Source: Elstera litoralis
GTDB taxonomy: Bacteria; Pseudomonadota; Alphaproteobacteria; Elsterales; Elsteraceae
Reading direction: 5' to 3'
NCBI RefSeq assembly: GCF_000963705.1
Contig: NZ_LAJY01000032.1
Location: 2,401-13,342, forward strand
Length of the DNA stretch: 10,942 nucleotides
The position numbers and the translations under genes were made by a program. Position 1 is the first letter of the stretch; every line of letters begins with the position of its first letter. Positions 1-6,411 of the stretch are shown piece by piece. A model generated the notes under the pieces. The model was not told the origin of the DNA. It worked only from the letters and a program-made list of their open reading frames with translations, and searched no databases.

Positions 1-16
1 TTGCCCCTGCACCCCA

Positions 17-52
17 CTCAAGGGGCAGTCGCCCCTTGAGAATCCCATTTCC
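17..52 (+). repeat. REP-like palindromic repeat, copy A
   Basis: A perfect 10-bp stem (CTCAAGGGGC at 17-26 and GCCCCTTGAG at 31-40) closes a 4-nt AGTC loop. The tail AATCCCATTTCC follows. The stem plus tail recurs in inverted orientation at 86-121, so this is a repeat unit and not just a hairpin. There is no T-run after the stem, so it does not look like a standard intrinsic terminator. GC-rich palindromes of this general kind are common between genes in alphaproteobacteria. Any role in mRNA stability or transcription is inference. Confidence 0.7.
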
Positions 53-85
53 TTTAATCCTGTTGCGGCGTAGAAAACCCCGCCC

Positions 86-121
86 AGTAAAAGGGATTAT
101 TAAGGGGCGACGCCCCTTAAT
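86..121 (-). repeat. REP-like palindromic repeat, copy B (inverted relative to copy A)
   Basis: A perfect 10-bp stem (ATTAAGGGGC at 99-108 and GCCCCTTAAT at 112-121) closes a 3-nt GAC loop. Read on the minus strand, the unit aligns with copy A through the stem, the GTCGCCCCTT arm and the AATCCC-TTT tail, with one loop base missing and a few substitutions. Copies A and B thus form a head-to-head or tail-to-tail pair resembling a bacterial interspersed mosaic element. Confidence 0.7.
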
Positions 122-130
122 CGGGGTTGT

Positions 131-149
131 TTAGGGGCCGCGCCCCTAA
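131..149 (+). repeat. third GGGGC hairpin, copy C
   Basis: A perfect 8-bp stem (TTAGGGGC at 131-138 and GCCCCTAA at 142-149) closes a CGC loop. It shares the AGGGGC/GCCCCT core with the two larger repeats but not their AATCCC tail. It ends 22 nt before the queA start codon, so it should fall in the queA mRNA leader if the promoter lies upstream. An effect on queA expression is possible but unproven. Confidence 0.6.
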
Positions 150-171
150 CCTTGCGCAGCAAAGAGTTTCC

Positions 172-1212
172 ATGAACGTCGCCGATTTCGACTTCGACCT
201 TCCAGGCCACCTCATCGCCGAACGCCCGATGGAACCGCGCGAGGGCGCGCGCTTGCTCTGCGTTGGGGAGGCTTTGGAAGATCGTATCATCGGCGACTTG
301 CCCACGCTGTTCGGGCCGGGCGATGTGATCGTCTTCAATGATACCCGCGTCATTCCGGCGCGGCTGCACGGGGTGCGGGCGCGGCAAGAGGGCGGCGTGA
401 CGGTTCCGGTGGAACTGCTGCTGCACCAGCGCCAGGGCGACGGCAGTTGGACGGCGTTCGCCAAACCGGGCAAGCGGCTGAAGATCGGCGATACCATCCT
501 CATCGGCGAGGTTCTGCGCGCGACGCTGCTAGAGAAGCGCGACAGCGGCGAAGTGCTGGTGCAGTTCGACCGCGCCGGGGCGGATCTGACGGCGGCGCTG
601 GAGCAGGTCGGCGAAATGCCCCTGCCCCCCTATATCCGCCGCGCCCAGGATGCCCAGGACCGACACGATTATCAGACGATTTTCGCGACGAAAGACGGCG
701 CGGTTGCGGCCCCGACGGCGGGACTGCACATCACGCCGCGCCTTTTAGAGGCGCTTAAAGCGCGCGGCGTTTTGACCGAAACGGTGACGCTGCATGTGGG
801 CGCGGGCACGTTTCAGCCGGTGAAGGTGGACCGGATCGAAGACCATAAGATGCATTCGGAATGGGCCGAGCTTTCGCCAGAAACGGCGGCGCGGCTGAAT
901 GCGCACCGGGCGAGTGGCGGGCGCATCATCGCCTGTGGCACCACCTCCCTGCGCACGCTGGAAAGCGCGGTTGCGCCGGATCGCAGCTTTAGCGCGCTGG
1001 CGGGATCGACCGAGATTTTTCTCTATCCCGGCAAGCCGGTCTATTCGGTGGATCGGCTTTTGACGAATTTCCACCTGCCGCGCTCCACGCTGTTTATGCT
1101 GGTGTCGGCCTTTGCCGGGCAGGCGCGGATGCGTGCGGCCTATGACCATGCGATTGCTAGCGGCTATCGTTTTTTCTCGTATGGCGACGCCTGCCTTTTG
1201 GAGCGAGCATAA
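172..1212 (+). CDS. queA: S-adenosylmethionine:tRNA ribosyltransferase-isomerase QueA
   Basis: QueA transfers and isomerises the ribosyl group of S-adenosylmethionine onto 7-aminomethyl-7-deazaguanine at tRNA position 34, giving epoxyqueuosine, the penultimate step of queuosine synthesis in the cytoplasm. The 346-residue product has the normal family length. Family blocks are visible: FNDTRVIPARL (55-65), GEMPLPPYI (147-155), GAVAAPTAGLH (176-186), TLHVGAGTFQPVK (206-218), GTTSLRTLES (256-265), TEIFLYPG (280-287), LLTNFHLPRSTL (296-307) and YRFFSYGDA (332-340). The ATG at 172 is chosen because it opens the typical N-terminus and follows a weak AAAGAG ribosome site (161-166). An in-frame TTG at 127 would translate through hairpin C. 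The stop lies 2 nt before tgt, so the two are probably cotranscribed. Confidence 0.97.
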   Translation: MNVADFDFDLPGHLIAERPMEPREGARLLCVGEALEDRIIGDLPTLFGPGDVIVFNDTRVIPARLHGVRARQEGGVTVPVELLLHQRQGDGSWTAFAKPGKRLKIGDTILIGEVLRATLLEKRDSGEVLVQFDRAGADLTAALEQVGEMPLPPYIRRAQDAQDRHDYQTIFATKDGAVAAPTAGLHITPRLLEALKARGVLTETVTLHVGAGTFQPVKVDRIEDHKMHSEWAELSPETAARLNAHRASGGRIIACGTTSLRTLESAVAPDRSFSALAGSTEIFLYPGKPVYSVDRLLTNFHLPRSTLFMLVSAFAGQARMRAAYDHAIASGYRFFSYGDACLLERA

Positions 1213-1214
1213 TC

Positions 1215-2345
1215 ATGACGCGGCTGCGGTTTGAGCTTCTGAACACCTCCGGACGCGGGCGGCGCGGGCGGATTTTTACCGCGCACGGCGTGGTCGAAAC
1301 CCCCACCTTCATGCCGGTCGGCACCGCCGCCACCGTAAAAGCGATGACGGTGGACGCGGTGAAGGCGACCGGCGCGCAAATCGTGCTGGGCAATACCTAT
1401 CACCTGATGCTGCGCCCGACTGCCGAGCGGATTGCCCGCCTCGGCGGCCTGCATAAGTTCATGAATTGGGAAGGCCCGATTCTCACCGATAGCGGCGGCT
1501 ATCAGGTCATGTCCCTCACCGCCTTACGAAAAATGAGCGAAAACGGCGTGACCTTCCGCTCGCATCTGGACGGCAGCGCCCATACGCTCACCCCGGAACG
1601 CTCGACCGAAATCCAAAACCTGCTCGACGCTACGATCACGATGGCGTTCGACGAATGTACCCCCTACCCGGCAACGCACGAGGTGGCGAAGCAATCGATG
1701 GAACTGTCGATGCGCTGGGCCGAACGCTCACGCAAGGCCTTCGTCGCGCGCCCCGGCTATGGGCAGTTCGGGATTGTCCAGGGCTCCGTCTATCCCGATT
1801 TGCGCGCGCGCTCGATGGACGCGCTGATCCCGATGGATTTCGAAGGCTATGCCGTGGGCGGGCTCGCGGTTGGCGAAGGCCAGCCGATCATGTTCGCCGT
1901 GCTCGATCAAACCACGCCGCGCCTGCCGGTGGAGAAGCCGCGCTACCTGATGGGCGTCGGCAAGCCCGCCGATCTCGTTGGCGCGGTTCAGCGTGGCATC
2001 GATATGTTCGACTGCGTGCTGCCCACGCGCTCGGGTCGGACCGGTCAAGCTTTCACCCGGCGCGGCACAGTGAATATCCGCAACGCCCGCCACCAGGACG
2101 ATCCGCGCCCGCTCGATCCCGATTGCACCTGCCCGGCCTGTTCCAGCTATTCGCGCGCCTATTTGCACCACCTCACCCGCGCCGGCGAGATTTTGGGGGC
2201 GATGCTGCTAACGTGGCATAATATCCATTATTATCAGGAGCTTATGGCTGGGATGCGCAAAGCTATCGAAGAGGATCGATTGGATAGCTTCGCAGCCGAG
2301 TTTCACCGGGAGCAAGCGGCGGGAGATTTAGCGCCCTGGCAATAG
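1215..2345 (+). CDS. tgt: tRNA-guanine transglycosylase (queuine tRNA-ribosyltransferase) Tgt
   Basis: Tgt swaps guanine 34 in the GUN anticodons of tRNA-Asp, -Asn, -His and -Tyr for preQ1; QueA, encoded just upstream, then acts on that base. The 376 residues are full length for the bacterial enzyme. Visible key sites: TDSGGYQVMS (91-100) with the likely general base D92; FDEC (145-148) with D146; GIVQGS (186-191); and FDCVLPTRSGR (265-275) with nucleophile D266. The zinc site is C304, C306, C309 and H335. The spacing from D266 to these ligands matches the well-studied Zymomonas mobilis enzyme as I recall it. The ATG lies 2 nt after the queA stop, and a GGAG at 1200-1203 inside the end of queA can serve as ribosome site. 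No terminator is evident after the gene. Confidence 0.98.
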   Translation: MTRLRFELLNTSGRGRRGRIFTAHGVVETPTFMPVGTAATVKAMTVDAVKATGAQIVLGNTYHLMLRPTAERIARLGGLHKFMNWEGPILTDSGGYQVMSLTALRKMSENGVTFRSHLDGSAHTLTPERSTEIQNLLDATITMAFDECTPYPATHEVAKQSMELSMRWAERSRKAFVARPGYGQFGIVQGSVYPDLRARSMDALIPMDFEGYAVGGLAVGEGQPIMFAVLDQTTPRLPVEKPRYLMGVGKPADLVGAVQRGIDMFDCVLPTRSGRTGQAFTRRGTVNIRNARHQDDPRPLDPDCTCPACSSYSRAYLHHLTRAGEILGAMLLTWHNIHYYQELMAGMRKAIEEDRLDSFAAEFHREQAAGDLAPWQ

Positions 2346-2407
2346 GATAATTTTCGCCATCCCCGCTTGAACGCCAGATTGCTCCGGCCCACCTGTGCCT
2401 AGTCTCA

Positions 2408-2429
2408 GGTCCGGGCGCGTTATCGGACC
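2408..2429. promoter_or_regulatory. inverted repeat upstream of the TerB-like gene
   Basis: GGTCCG (2408-2413) and CGGACC (2424-2429) form a perfect 6-bp inverted repeat with a 10-nt spacer, 40 nt before the start codon at 2470. No T-run follows, so it is not a clear tgt terminator. It could be a protein-binding site or a short leader hairpin. I find no convincing -35/-10 pair in the 124-nt gap after tgt. A 6-bp repeat in GC-rich DNA may be chance. Confidence 0.25.
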
Positions 2430-2469
2430 CTTAGACGACACCTGTCTTGTGCCATCGAAAGGGACCGTT

Positions 2470-2985
2470 ATGAGCCTATTTTCCATGTTCAAAAGCGATA
2501 AGGGCGACCAGATGACCGCCCATAAGGCGTTCGCCATCGCGCTGCTTTACACAATGGCCGCCGATGGCGAGATGGACCCTGAAGAAGTAGGGCATCTGCT
2601 GTCCGTAATCGGCGGCGAGCGCGGCAAGGGCGGCAGCATTGGCGTTGGCGCGAATAATCAGGCGCTCTTGAATGCGGCGATGAAATATACCCGCACCCAT
2701 AGCCACGAGCAGTTCCTGACCGAAGCCACCCCCGTACTGACCACGGCGCAGCGCCTGTGCATTCTGATGAACCTCGTCGATAGCGCGCTCGCCGATGGCG
2801 AAGCCGAACCCGAGGAGCGCGAATTCTTCGATAAGGTGCAGAAAGCCTTCGGTATTAGCGATGAAGATTTCCGCCCCTATTTCCAGGTTCTCATGATGAA
2901 GAACGACCGGGGCGTGTTCCTCGATCAAGACCACCCGATGAACCAGCCGGGCTTCTCGGTTACGCTGCCGGGTCAGGCGGCGTAA
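2470..2985 (+). CDS. TerB-like (tellurite resistance/DjlA N-terminal type) family protein
   Basis: This 171-residue soluble protein has no signal peptide or membrane segment. Two helical units each carry an acidic motif: AADGEMDPEE (30-39) after a hydrophobic helix, and LADGEAEPEE (107-116) after NLVDSA. This is the hallmark of the TerB-like fold, an all-helical domain with metal-binding acidic residues. Similar short proteins are widespread in alphaproteobacteria without a known role, and I see no other ter genes here, so a tellurite function should not be assumed. Start: the ATG at 2470 follows GAAAGGGA (2456-2463); an in-frame GTG at 2395 lacks a ribosome site and would add 25 residues unlike the family. 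The gene stands alone between tgt and a strong terminator. The 50-66 stretch (glycine-rich, RGKGGSIGVG) looks like a flexible insert between the two units. Confidence 0.85.
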   Translation: MSLFSMFKSDKGDQMTAHKAFAIALLYTMAADGEMDPEEVGHLLSVIGGERGKGGSIGVGANNQALLNAAMKYTRTHSHEQFLTEATPVLTTAQRLCILMNLVDSALADGEAEPEEREFFDKVQKAFGISDEDFRPYFQVLMMKNDRGVFLDQDHPMNQPGFSVTLPGQAA

Positions 2986-2993
2986 GGCCTTTC

Positions 2994-3026
2994 GGCGGCG
3001 GCCCCGCAAAGGCCGCCGCCTTTCTT
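2994..3026 (+). terminator. Rho-independent terminator after the TerB-like gene
   Basis: A perfect 10-bp stem, GGCGGCGGCC (2994-3003) with GGCCGCCGCC (3011-3020), has a 7-nt loop and is followed by TTTCTT. It starts 9 nt after the stop codon and acts on the plus strand. An overlapping alternative stem, GGCCTTT (2986-2992) with AAAGGCC (3008-3014), is mutually exclusive with it. The convergent chemoreceptor gene ends at 3032, so the hairpin also lies just after that gene, but no T-run is present on the minus strand. Confidence 0.85.
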
Positions 3027-3031
3027 GTCCC

Positions 3032-4708
3032 CTAAGCCGTCCGCACCGTGCTCAAAAACTGCTGCACGATCCCGTTCAGCGCCGAGGTTTCCGTTCCCAA
3101 GCCGTTGGAGGTATTGGCGACCTGCCCGGCGATACTGCCCGCTTGCGCCGAAGCCCCGGAGATACGGACGATATCGCCCGCCACTTGCCGCGCGCCCTGG
3201 GAGGCATATTCAACCGCACGCGCAATTTCATCCGTTGCCGTGCGCTGCTCTTCTGCCGCCGAGGCAATCGTCGTGATCGTCTGATTGATGCTGCCGATCA
3301 CTTGGCCGATGCCTTGCATCGCCGTTGCCGCTTCCAGACTGACCGATTGAACCGCGCCGATTTGCGCCGAAATCTCCTCGGTCGCGCGGGCGGTTTGACT
3401 GGCGAGGCTTTTTACTTCGCTGGCAACCACGGCAAAGCCGCGCCCCGCGTCCCCCGCCCGCGCCGCTTCGATGGTGGCGTTGAGCGCGAGCAGATTGGTT
3501 TGCTCGGCAATATCTTGAATAAGCCGCACCACATCGCCGATCCGTTGGGCCGCTTGGCTGAGACTATGGACCGTGCTGTTCGTGCGCTGAACATCCTCGA
3601 CCGCCCGCGTCGCTTGATCGGCGCAACTGACCAGATCCTGACTGATGCTGGCGATGGAGGCCGAAAGCTGCGCCGCCGCCGTTGCCGCCGTATCGACGTT
3701 CTGGGAGGCTTGCCCCGCCGCATTCTGGGCCGAGGCCGTATCGGCGTGGGTGTTTTTCGCCAAACGGTCCAACTCCGCCGACCCGGTTTTCAGCGTACTG
3801 GTCGCCTCCGTCACGGCATTGGCCACATGGCCGATTCCGCCTTCGAAACTGGCAATCGCCGCTTCGAGCTTCAGTTGCCGGGCGTGGAGCCGCACCGCAT
3901 CGGCCTCCCGCTCAGTTTGCGCGCGCGCTACCCGTTCCGCCGTTTGCCGATAAGCTTCGACGGCGCGAACAATCGCGCCGATTTCGTCCGAGGCGATGAA
4001 GCCCAGCGGCGCGACGTGCTTGCCATCGGTGATATTATCGAGCGCGGTCGCGCATTGGGTAAGGGGCCGAGTGATCGACATGGAAATCAGGCGCGCGGCA
4101 AACAAAAGCCCGAGAATGGCCGTGAGAATCACTGCCGCAATTGCCCAATAGGCGAGAGAAATGAGCCGATCGGCTTCGGCGCGGGTTGCCGCCATTCCGT
4201 CCTTAATCCGATCTTCGACCTGATCTTGCTGCTCGGCCAGCGTATCGAAGGTTTTGATGAAATCCGGCAGTTGCGCGACGGCCTGGGCGCGGTCGCGCGG
4301 GGCCAAGGCCACCAGGGCTTCGGACTGGCGGATATAGGCTTCCAGCGGCCCGGTTACGGCGCGCAAGGTTTCCTTAAGCGCCCCATCGGCCCGCGCCTGA
4401 TTGTCGGTTAGGGTTTTGCGGAAAGCCGCCGAATCGCTTTTCGCTTCGTCGGCGATGATGGCCGGATTGCCCGTTTTATCGCCACCAGCCGCCAGAATCG
4501 CTTCGAAGACATGGCCGCGCAGCGTATCGTGAATCATATCGCCATACTGGAAATCGCTGAGAATCTCGCCCTGGACCTGGACGGACCGCAGCAGCGTGGC
4601 GACTTCTCGGAAAAAATAGGCCGAGAGACCCGCCGCCATCACCATCAGACTGCCCGCGATCAGCACCAGAAAGAGAATTTTGCGTCTTAGACTGTGCAAT
4701 TTTCGCAT
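3032..4708 (-). CDS. methyl-accepting chemotaxis protein (transmembrane chemoreceptor)
   Basis: This is an inner-membrane receptor that relays a periplasmic signal through CheW to CheA to bias flagellar rotation or a related output. With the chosen start it has 558 residues. TM1 is about 11-33; a helical sensor domain of about 150 residues follows (34-182), of no type I can assign to a ligand; TM2 is about 185-208. The HAMP domain is about 209-258 (ITRPLTQCATALDNITDG; ASDEIGAIV). A long coiled-coil signalling domain follows, with the conserved hairpin tip EQTNLLALNATIEAARAG (402-419) and GRGFAVVASEV (422-432). The protein ends FLSTVRTA with no CheR/CheB-binding pentapeptide. The ATG at 4708 is preferred because GGGGAGG sits 5 nt upstream on the coding strand; an in-frame ATG at 4792 would add 28 residues before the membrane anchor without such a site. 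No che genes are in view, so it appears to be an orphan receptor. Confidence 0.95.
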   Translation of the reverse strand: MRKLHSLRRKILFLVLIAGSLMVMAAGLSAYFFREVATLLRSVQVQGEILSDFQYGDMIHDTLRGHVFEAILAAGGDKTGNPAIIADEAKSDSAAFRKTLTDNQARADGALKETLRAVTGPLEAYIRQSEALVALAPRDRAQAVAQLPDFIKTFDTLAEQQDQVEDRIKDGMAATRAEADRLISLAYWAIAAVILTAILGLLFAARLISMSITRPLTQCATALDNITDGKHVAPLGFIASDEIGAIVRAVEAYRQTAERVARAQTEREADAVRLHARQLKLEAAIASFEGGIGHVANAVTEATSTLKTGSAELDRLAKNTHADTASAQNAAGQASQNVDTAATAAAQLSASIASISQDLVSCADQATRAVEDVQRTNSTVHSLSQAAQRIGDVVRLIQDIAEQTNLLALNATIEAARAGDAGRGFAVVASEVKSLASQTARATEEISAQIGAVQSVSLEAATAMQGIGQVIGSINQTITTIASAAEEQRTATDEIARAVEYASQGARQVAGDIVRISGASAQAGSIAGQVANTSNGLGTETSALNGIVQQFLSTVRTA

Positions 4709-4713
4709 CACGG

Positions 4714-4720
4714 CCTCCCC
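4714..4720 (-). promoter_or_regulatory. ribosome binding site that sets the chemoreceptor start
   Basis: On the minus strand GGGGAGG lies 5 nt before the ATG at 4708-4706. It is the strongest Shine-Dalgarno match seen in the window and decides between this start and the in-frame ATG at 4792. A GTG at 4711 directly precedes the ATG but would sit too close to the site. Confidence 0.75.
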
Positions 4721-4752
4721 GTTTCTTGGTTTTATTCCAGTAAGGCTCTCCA

Positions 4753-4861
4753 TCGGGTCGGAAGCATCCCAAAAGCTGCACTCCCCTCCCAAACATCCCT
4801 TCTTGTTTATAGGGAAATATATTAAGGTATACTTAATTTATGCCCGTAAATTCCGACCCGA
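4753..4861. repeat. 11-bp perfect inverted repeat enclosing an AT-rich core
   Basis: TCGGGTCGGAA (4753-4763) and TTCCGACCCGA (4851-4861) are perfect inverted copies separated by 87 nt. They flank the only markedly AT-rich stretch in the window (about 4801-4850), in the gap between the divergent chemoreceptor and transporter genes. I see no flanking target-site duplication, so a small transposable element is not supported. Paired binding sites for one regulator, or a large leader stem on either transcript, are possible. Confidence 0.45.
4818..4840. promoter_or_regulatory. AT-rich palindrome in the divergent promoter region
   Basis: ATTAAG (4821-4826) and CTTAAT (4832-4837) form a perfect 6-bp inverted repeat around GTATA; with one mismatch it extends to 9-bp arms covering 4818-4840. 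It resembles a dimeric transcription-factor operator. The TATACT at 4828-4833 lies inside it and could be a -10 box for the rightward gene, with TTGTTT (4803-4808) as -35, but the 19-nt spacer is long. Both the chemoreceptor (leftward) and the membrane protein (rightward) could be controlled from here. Confidence 0.4.
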
Positions 4862-4955
4862 GAGATGAGCCCAGCCCGCAGCGGGAGCCAGCTTTGCGGC
4901 GCACACAGCGGTGCGGCGGTTGCCAGAGCGGCGCTCGACAGACCAGAATGATGCA

Positions 4956-6401
4956 ATGCACACACCCGCCGAAACCCTCACCCACGCCGCCCGCCGCCTG
5001 AGCATCGCCTTGCTCAGTGGGCTGGCCCTGTTCACGATTCTGGCGGCGGTCTCGGGCCGAGGCGAGTTCGGCATGATCGCGGCCTTCTGCCTTGTCCTCT
5101 ACCTCGGCATGATCCTGCCTAGCCTGCACAAGCGCGAAGCGCCGCTGGTGGCGGTGGCGGGGCTATCGGTTTTGGCGGTGGTTGTGCTGCACCCCGTGCC
5201 CGGCCCGATTTTGTTGAGCGCGGCGGCGAAAGGCGCGAGTTTCGCCTCGCTGATCCTGGCGTTGGGTTTTCTGCAAGCCCCCGCCAGCCACTCCCACCTT
5301 GTTCACCGCTGCGGTGAGTTCCTCATCAATCAAGGCCCGAGCCGCCGCTACGCCGCGCTCACCGTCGGCGGGCATCTCTTCGGGATCGTGCTGAACCTCG
5401 GCGCGCTGTCGCTGCTCGGCGGCATGATGCACCGCTCGAACACGCTCACCCAGGCGGGCGGCGATCCGGCGATTGTGGCCTTGCGCTCGGAGCGTATGAG
5501 CATGGCGATGCTGCGCGGCTTCAGCACCTCGACGCTCTGGTCGCCGACGACGCTCACCGTCACCGTCTCGCTGACCCTGGTGCCCGATGGGCTGTGGTTG
5601 ACCATTCTGCCGATCGGCCTCGTCATGGCCGCGCTGCTGCTGTTTTTCGGCTATCTTCAGGACCGTATCCAGCATCCGCCGCGCGCCCGCGCCGTCGCGC
5701 TCAGCTATCATACCGACCTGACATTGAAGGAGACGCTGTTTCCGCTCAGCCTGTTGGTCGTGGCGGTGCTGGGGCTCATCATTGCCGTCCGCCAAGTCAG
5801 CGGCTGGCCGCTGGGAACGGTGGTGATCCTCGTCGTGCCGCTGTTTTCGGTGGGGTGGATGTTCTGGCAGAATATCCGCCGCAATCTGCGCCTCGCCATC
5901 GGCATTACCCTGCGCCAAGTGGGCCGCCATGCCGCCGAACGCCTGCCGAAAAGCCGCTATGAGGTCGTCTCGCTCTCCTGCGGCGGCATCGTTGGCGGTT
6001 GCGTTGCCGCGCTTATTCCGCCGGGAGCCCTGGGCGATCTGCTGCATTATCTCGGCCTGCCGCCGGTGGCCCTGCTGCTGGCGATCTTTTGGGTCGTCGT
6101 CATCGGCGCACAAGTCAGCATCAACCCGATTATCACGGTGCCGCTGCTGGGCGCGGCGATGATGCAGATGCACCCGATGCCGGTTTCGACCCTTGCGCTG
6201 CTGCTAACGCTGGTGACGAGCTGGACGATGTTCACCCTGCTCTCGCCCTTTTCGGCCTCGGCCCTCATCCTCGGCAATCTTGCCGAGGTGTCGCCGCGTA
6301 CGATTGTGCATAAGTGGAATGGGGCTTATGCGCTTTTTGCCGCGTTTTTATTCCATGCGCTGATTATCACCGTCGAGTTGCTCACTGCGCCTGTGCTATG
6401 A
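4956..6401 (+). CDS. polytopic inner-membrane protein, probable transporter of unknown substrate
   Basis: The 481-residue product is strongly hydrophobic, with about 11-12 predicted membrane segments (roughly 16-33, 39-57, 62-81, 86-106, 132-156, 213-234, 261-281, 286-304, 336-357, 371-392, 410-432, 456-476). Two short polar, proline-bearing stretches break the hydrophobic pattern: STSTLWSPTTLTVTV (190-204) and GAQVSINPIITVPLLG (384-399). One lies in each half, separated by a basic loop at about 305-335. Paired re-entrant hairpins of this kind, carrying Ser/Thr/Asn-Pro motifs, are typical of the ion-transporter superfamily of anion and carboxylate carriers; that assignment is inference. I do not recognise the specific family or substrate. 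The ATG at 4956 is preferred over the in-frame GTG at 4911 since it gives a short cytoplasmic N-terminus, but no good ribosome site is visible for either. The next gene starts 10 nt after the stop. Confidence 0.85.
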   Translation: MHTPAETLTHAARRLSIALLSGLALFTILAAVSGRGEFGMIAAFCLVLYLGMILPSLHKREAPLVAVAGLSVLAVVVLHPVPGPILLSAAAKGASFASLILALGFLQAPASHSHLVHRCGEFLINQGPSRRYAALTVGGHLFGIVLNLGALSLLGGMMHRSNTLTQAGGDPAIVALRSERMSMAMLRGFSTSTLWSPTTLTVTVSLTLVPDGLWLTILPIGLVMAALLLFFGYLQDRIQHPPRARAVALSYHTDLTLKETLFPLSLLVVAVLGLIIAVRQVSGWPLGTVVILVVPLFSVGWMFWQNIRRNLRLAIGITLRQVGRHAAERLPKSRYEVVSLSCGGIVGGCVAALIPPGALGDLLHYLGLPPVALLLAIFWVVVIGAQVSINPIITVPLLGAAMMQMHPMPVSTLALLLTLVTSWTMFTLLSPFSASALILGNLAEVSPRTIVHKWNGAYALFAAFLFHALIITVELLTAPVL

Positions 6402-6411
6402 CGGCACCGCT

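Noticed and set aside
17..45. Intrinsic terminator of a gene left of the window
   Set aside because: The stem is strong but is followed by AATCCC, not a T-run, and the unit recurs inverted at 86-121, so a repeat is the better reading.
1..171. A preQ1 riboswitch upstream of queA-tgt
   Set aside because: The leader contains three palindromic GGGGC hairpins, not the preQ1-I pseudoknot with its A-rich tail and CUA end. The pairing is explained by repeats.
127..171. Extended QueA N-terminus from the TTG at 127
   Set aside because: It would translate through the third hairpin, has no ribosome site, and adds residues outside the family pattern. The ATG at 172 fits.
3143..4411. A 422-residue open frame on the plus strand opposite the chemoreceptor
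   Set aside because: It is antisense to a clearly recognisable receptor, is rich in Arg/Gly/His, has no recognisable motif and no ribosome site. GC-rich coding sequence commonly gives such open antisense frames.
4753..4861. A miniature transposable element with 11-bp terminal repeats
   Set aside because: No target-site duplication flanks the repeats and no second copy occurs in the window. Listed only as an inverted repeat.
5163..6173. A 336-residue open frame on the minus strand opposite the membrane protein
   Set aside because: Its composition (Gln, Arg, His, Asp-rich, low hydrophobic content) is the mirror of a hydrophobic membrane gene. No motif or ribosome site supports it.
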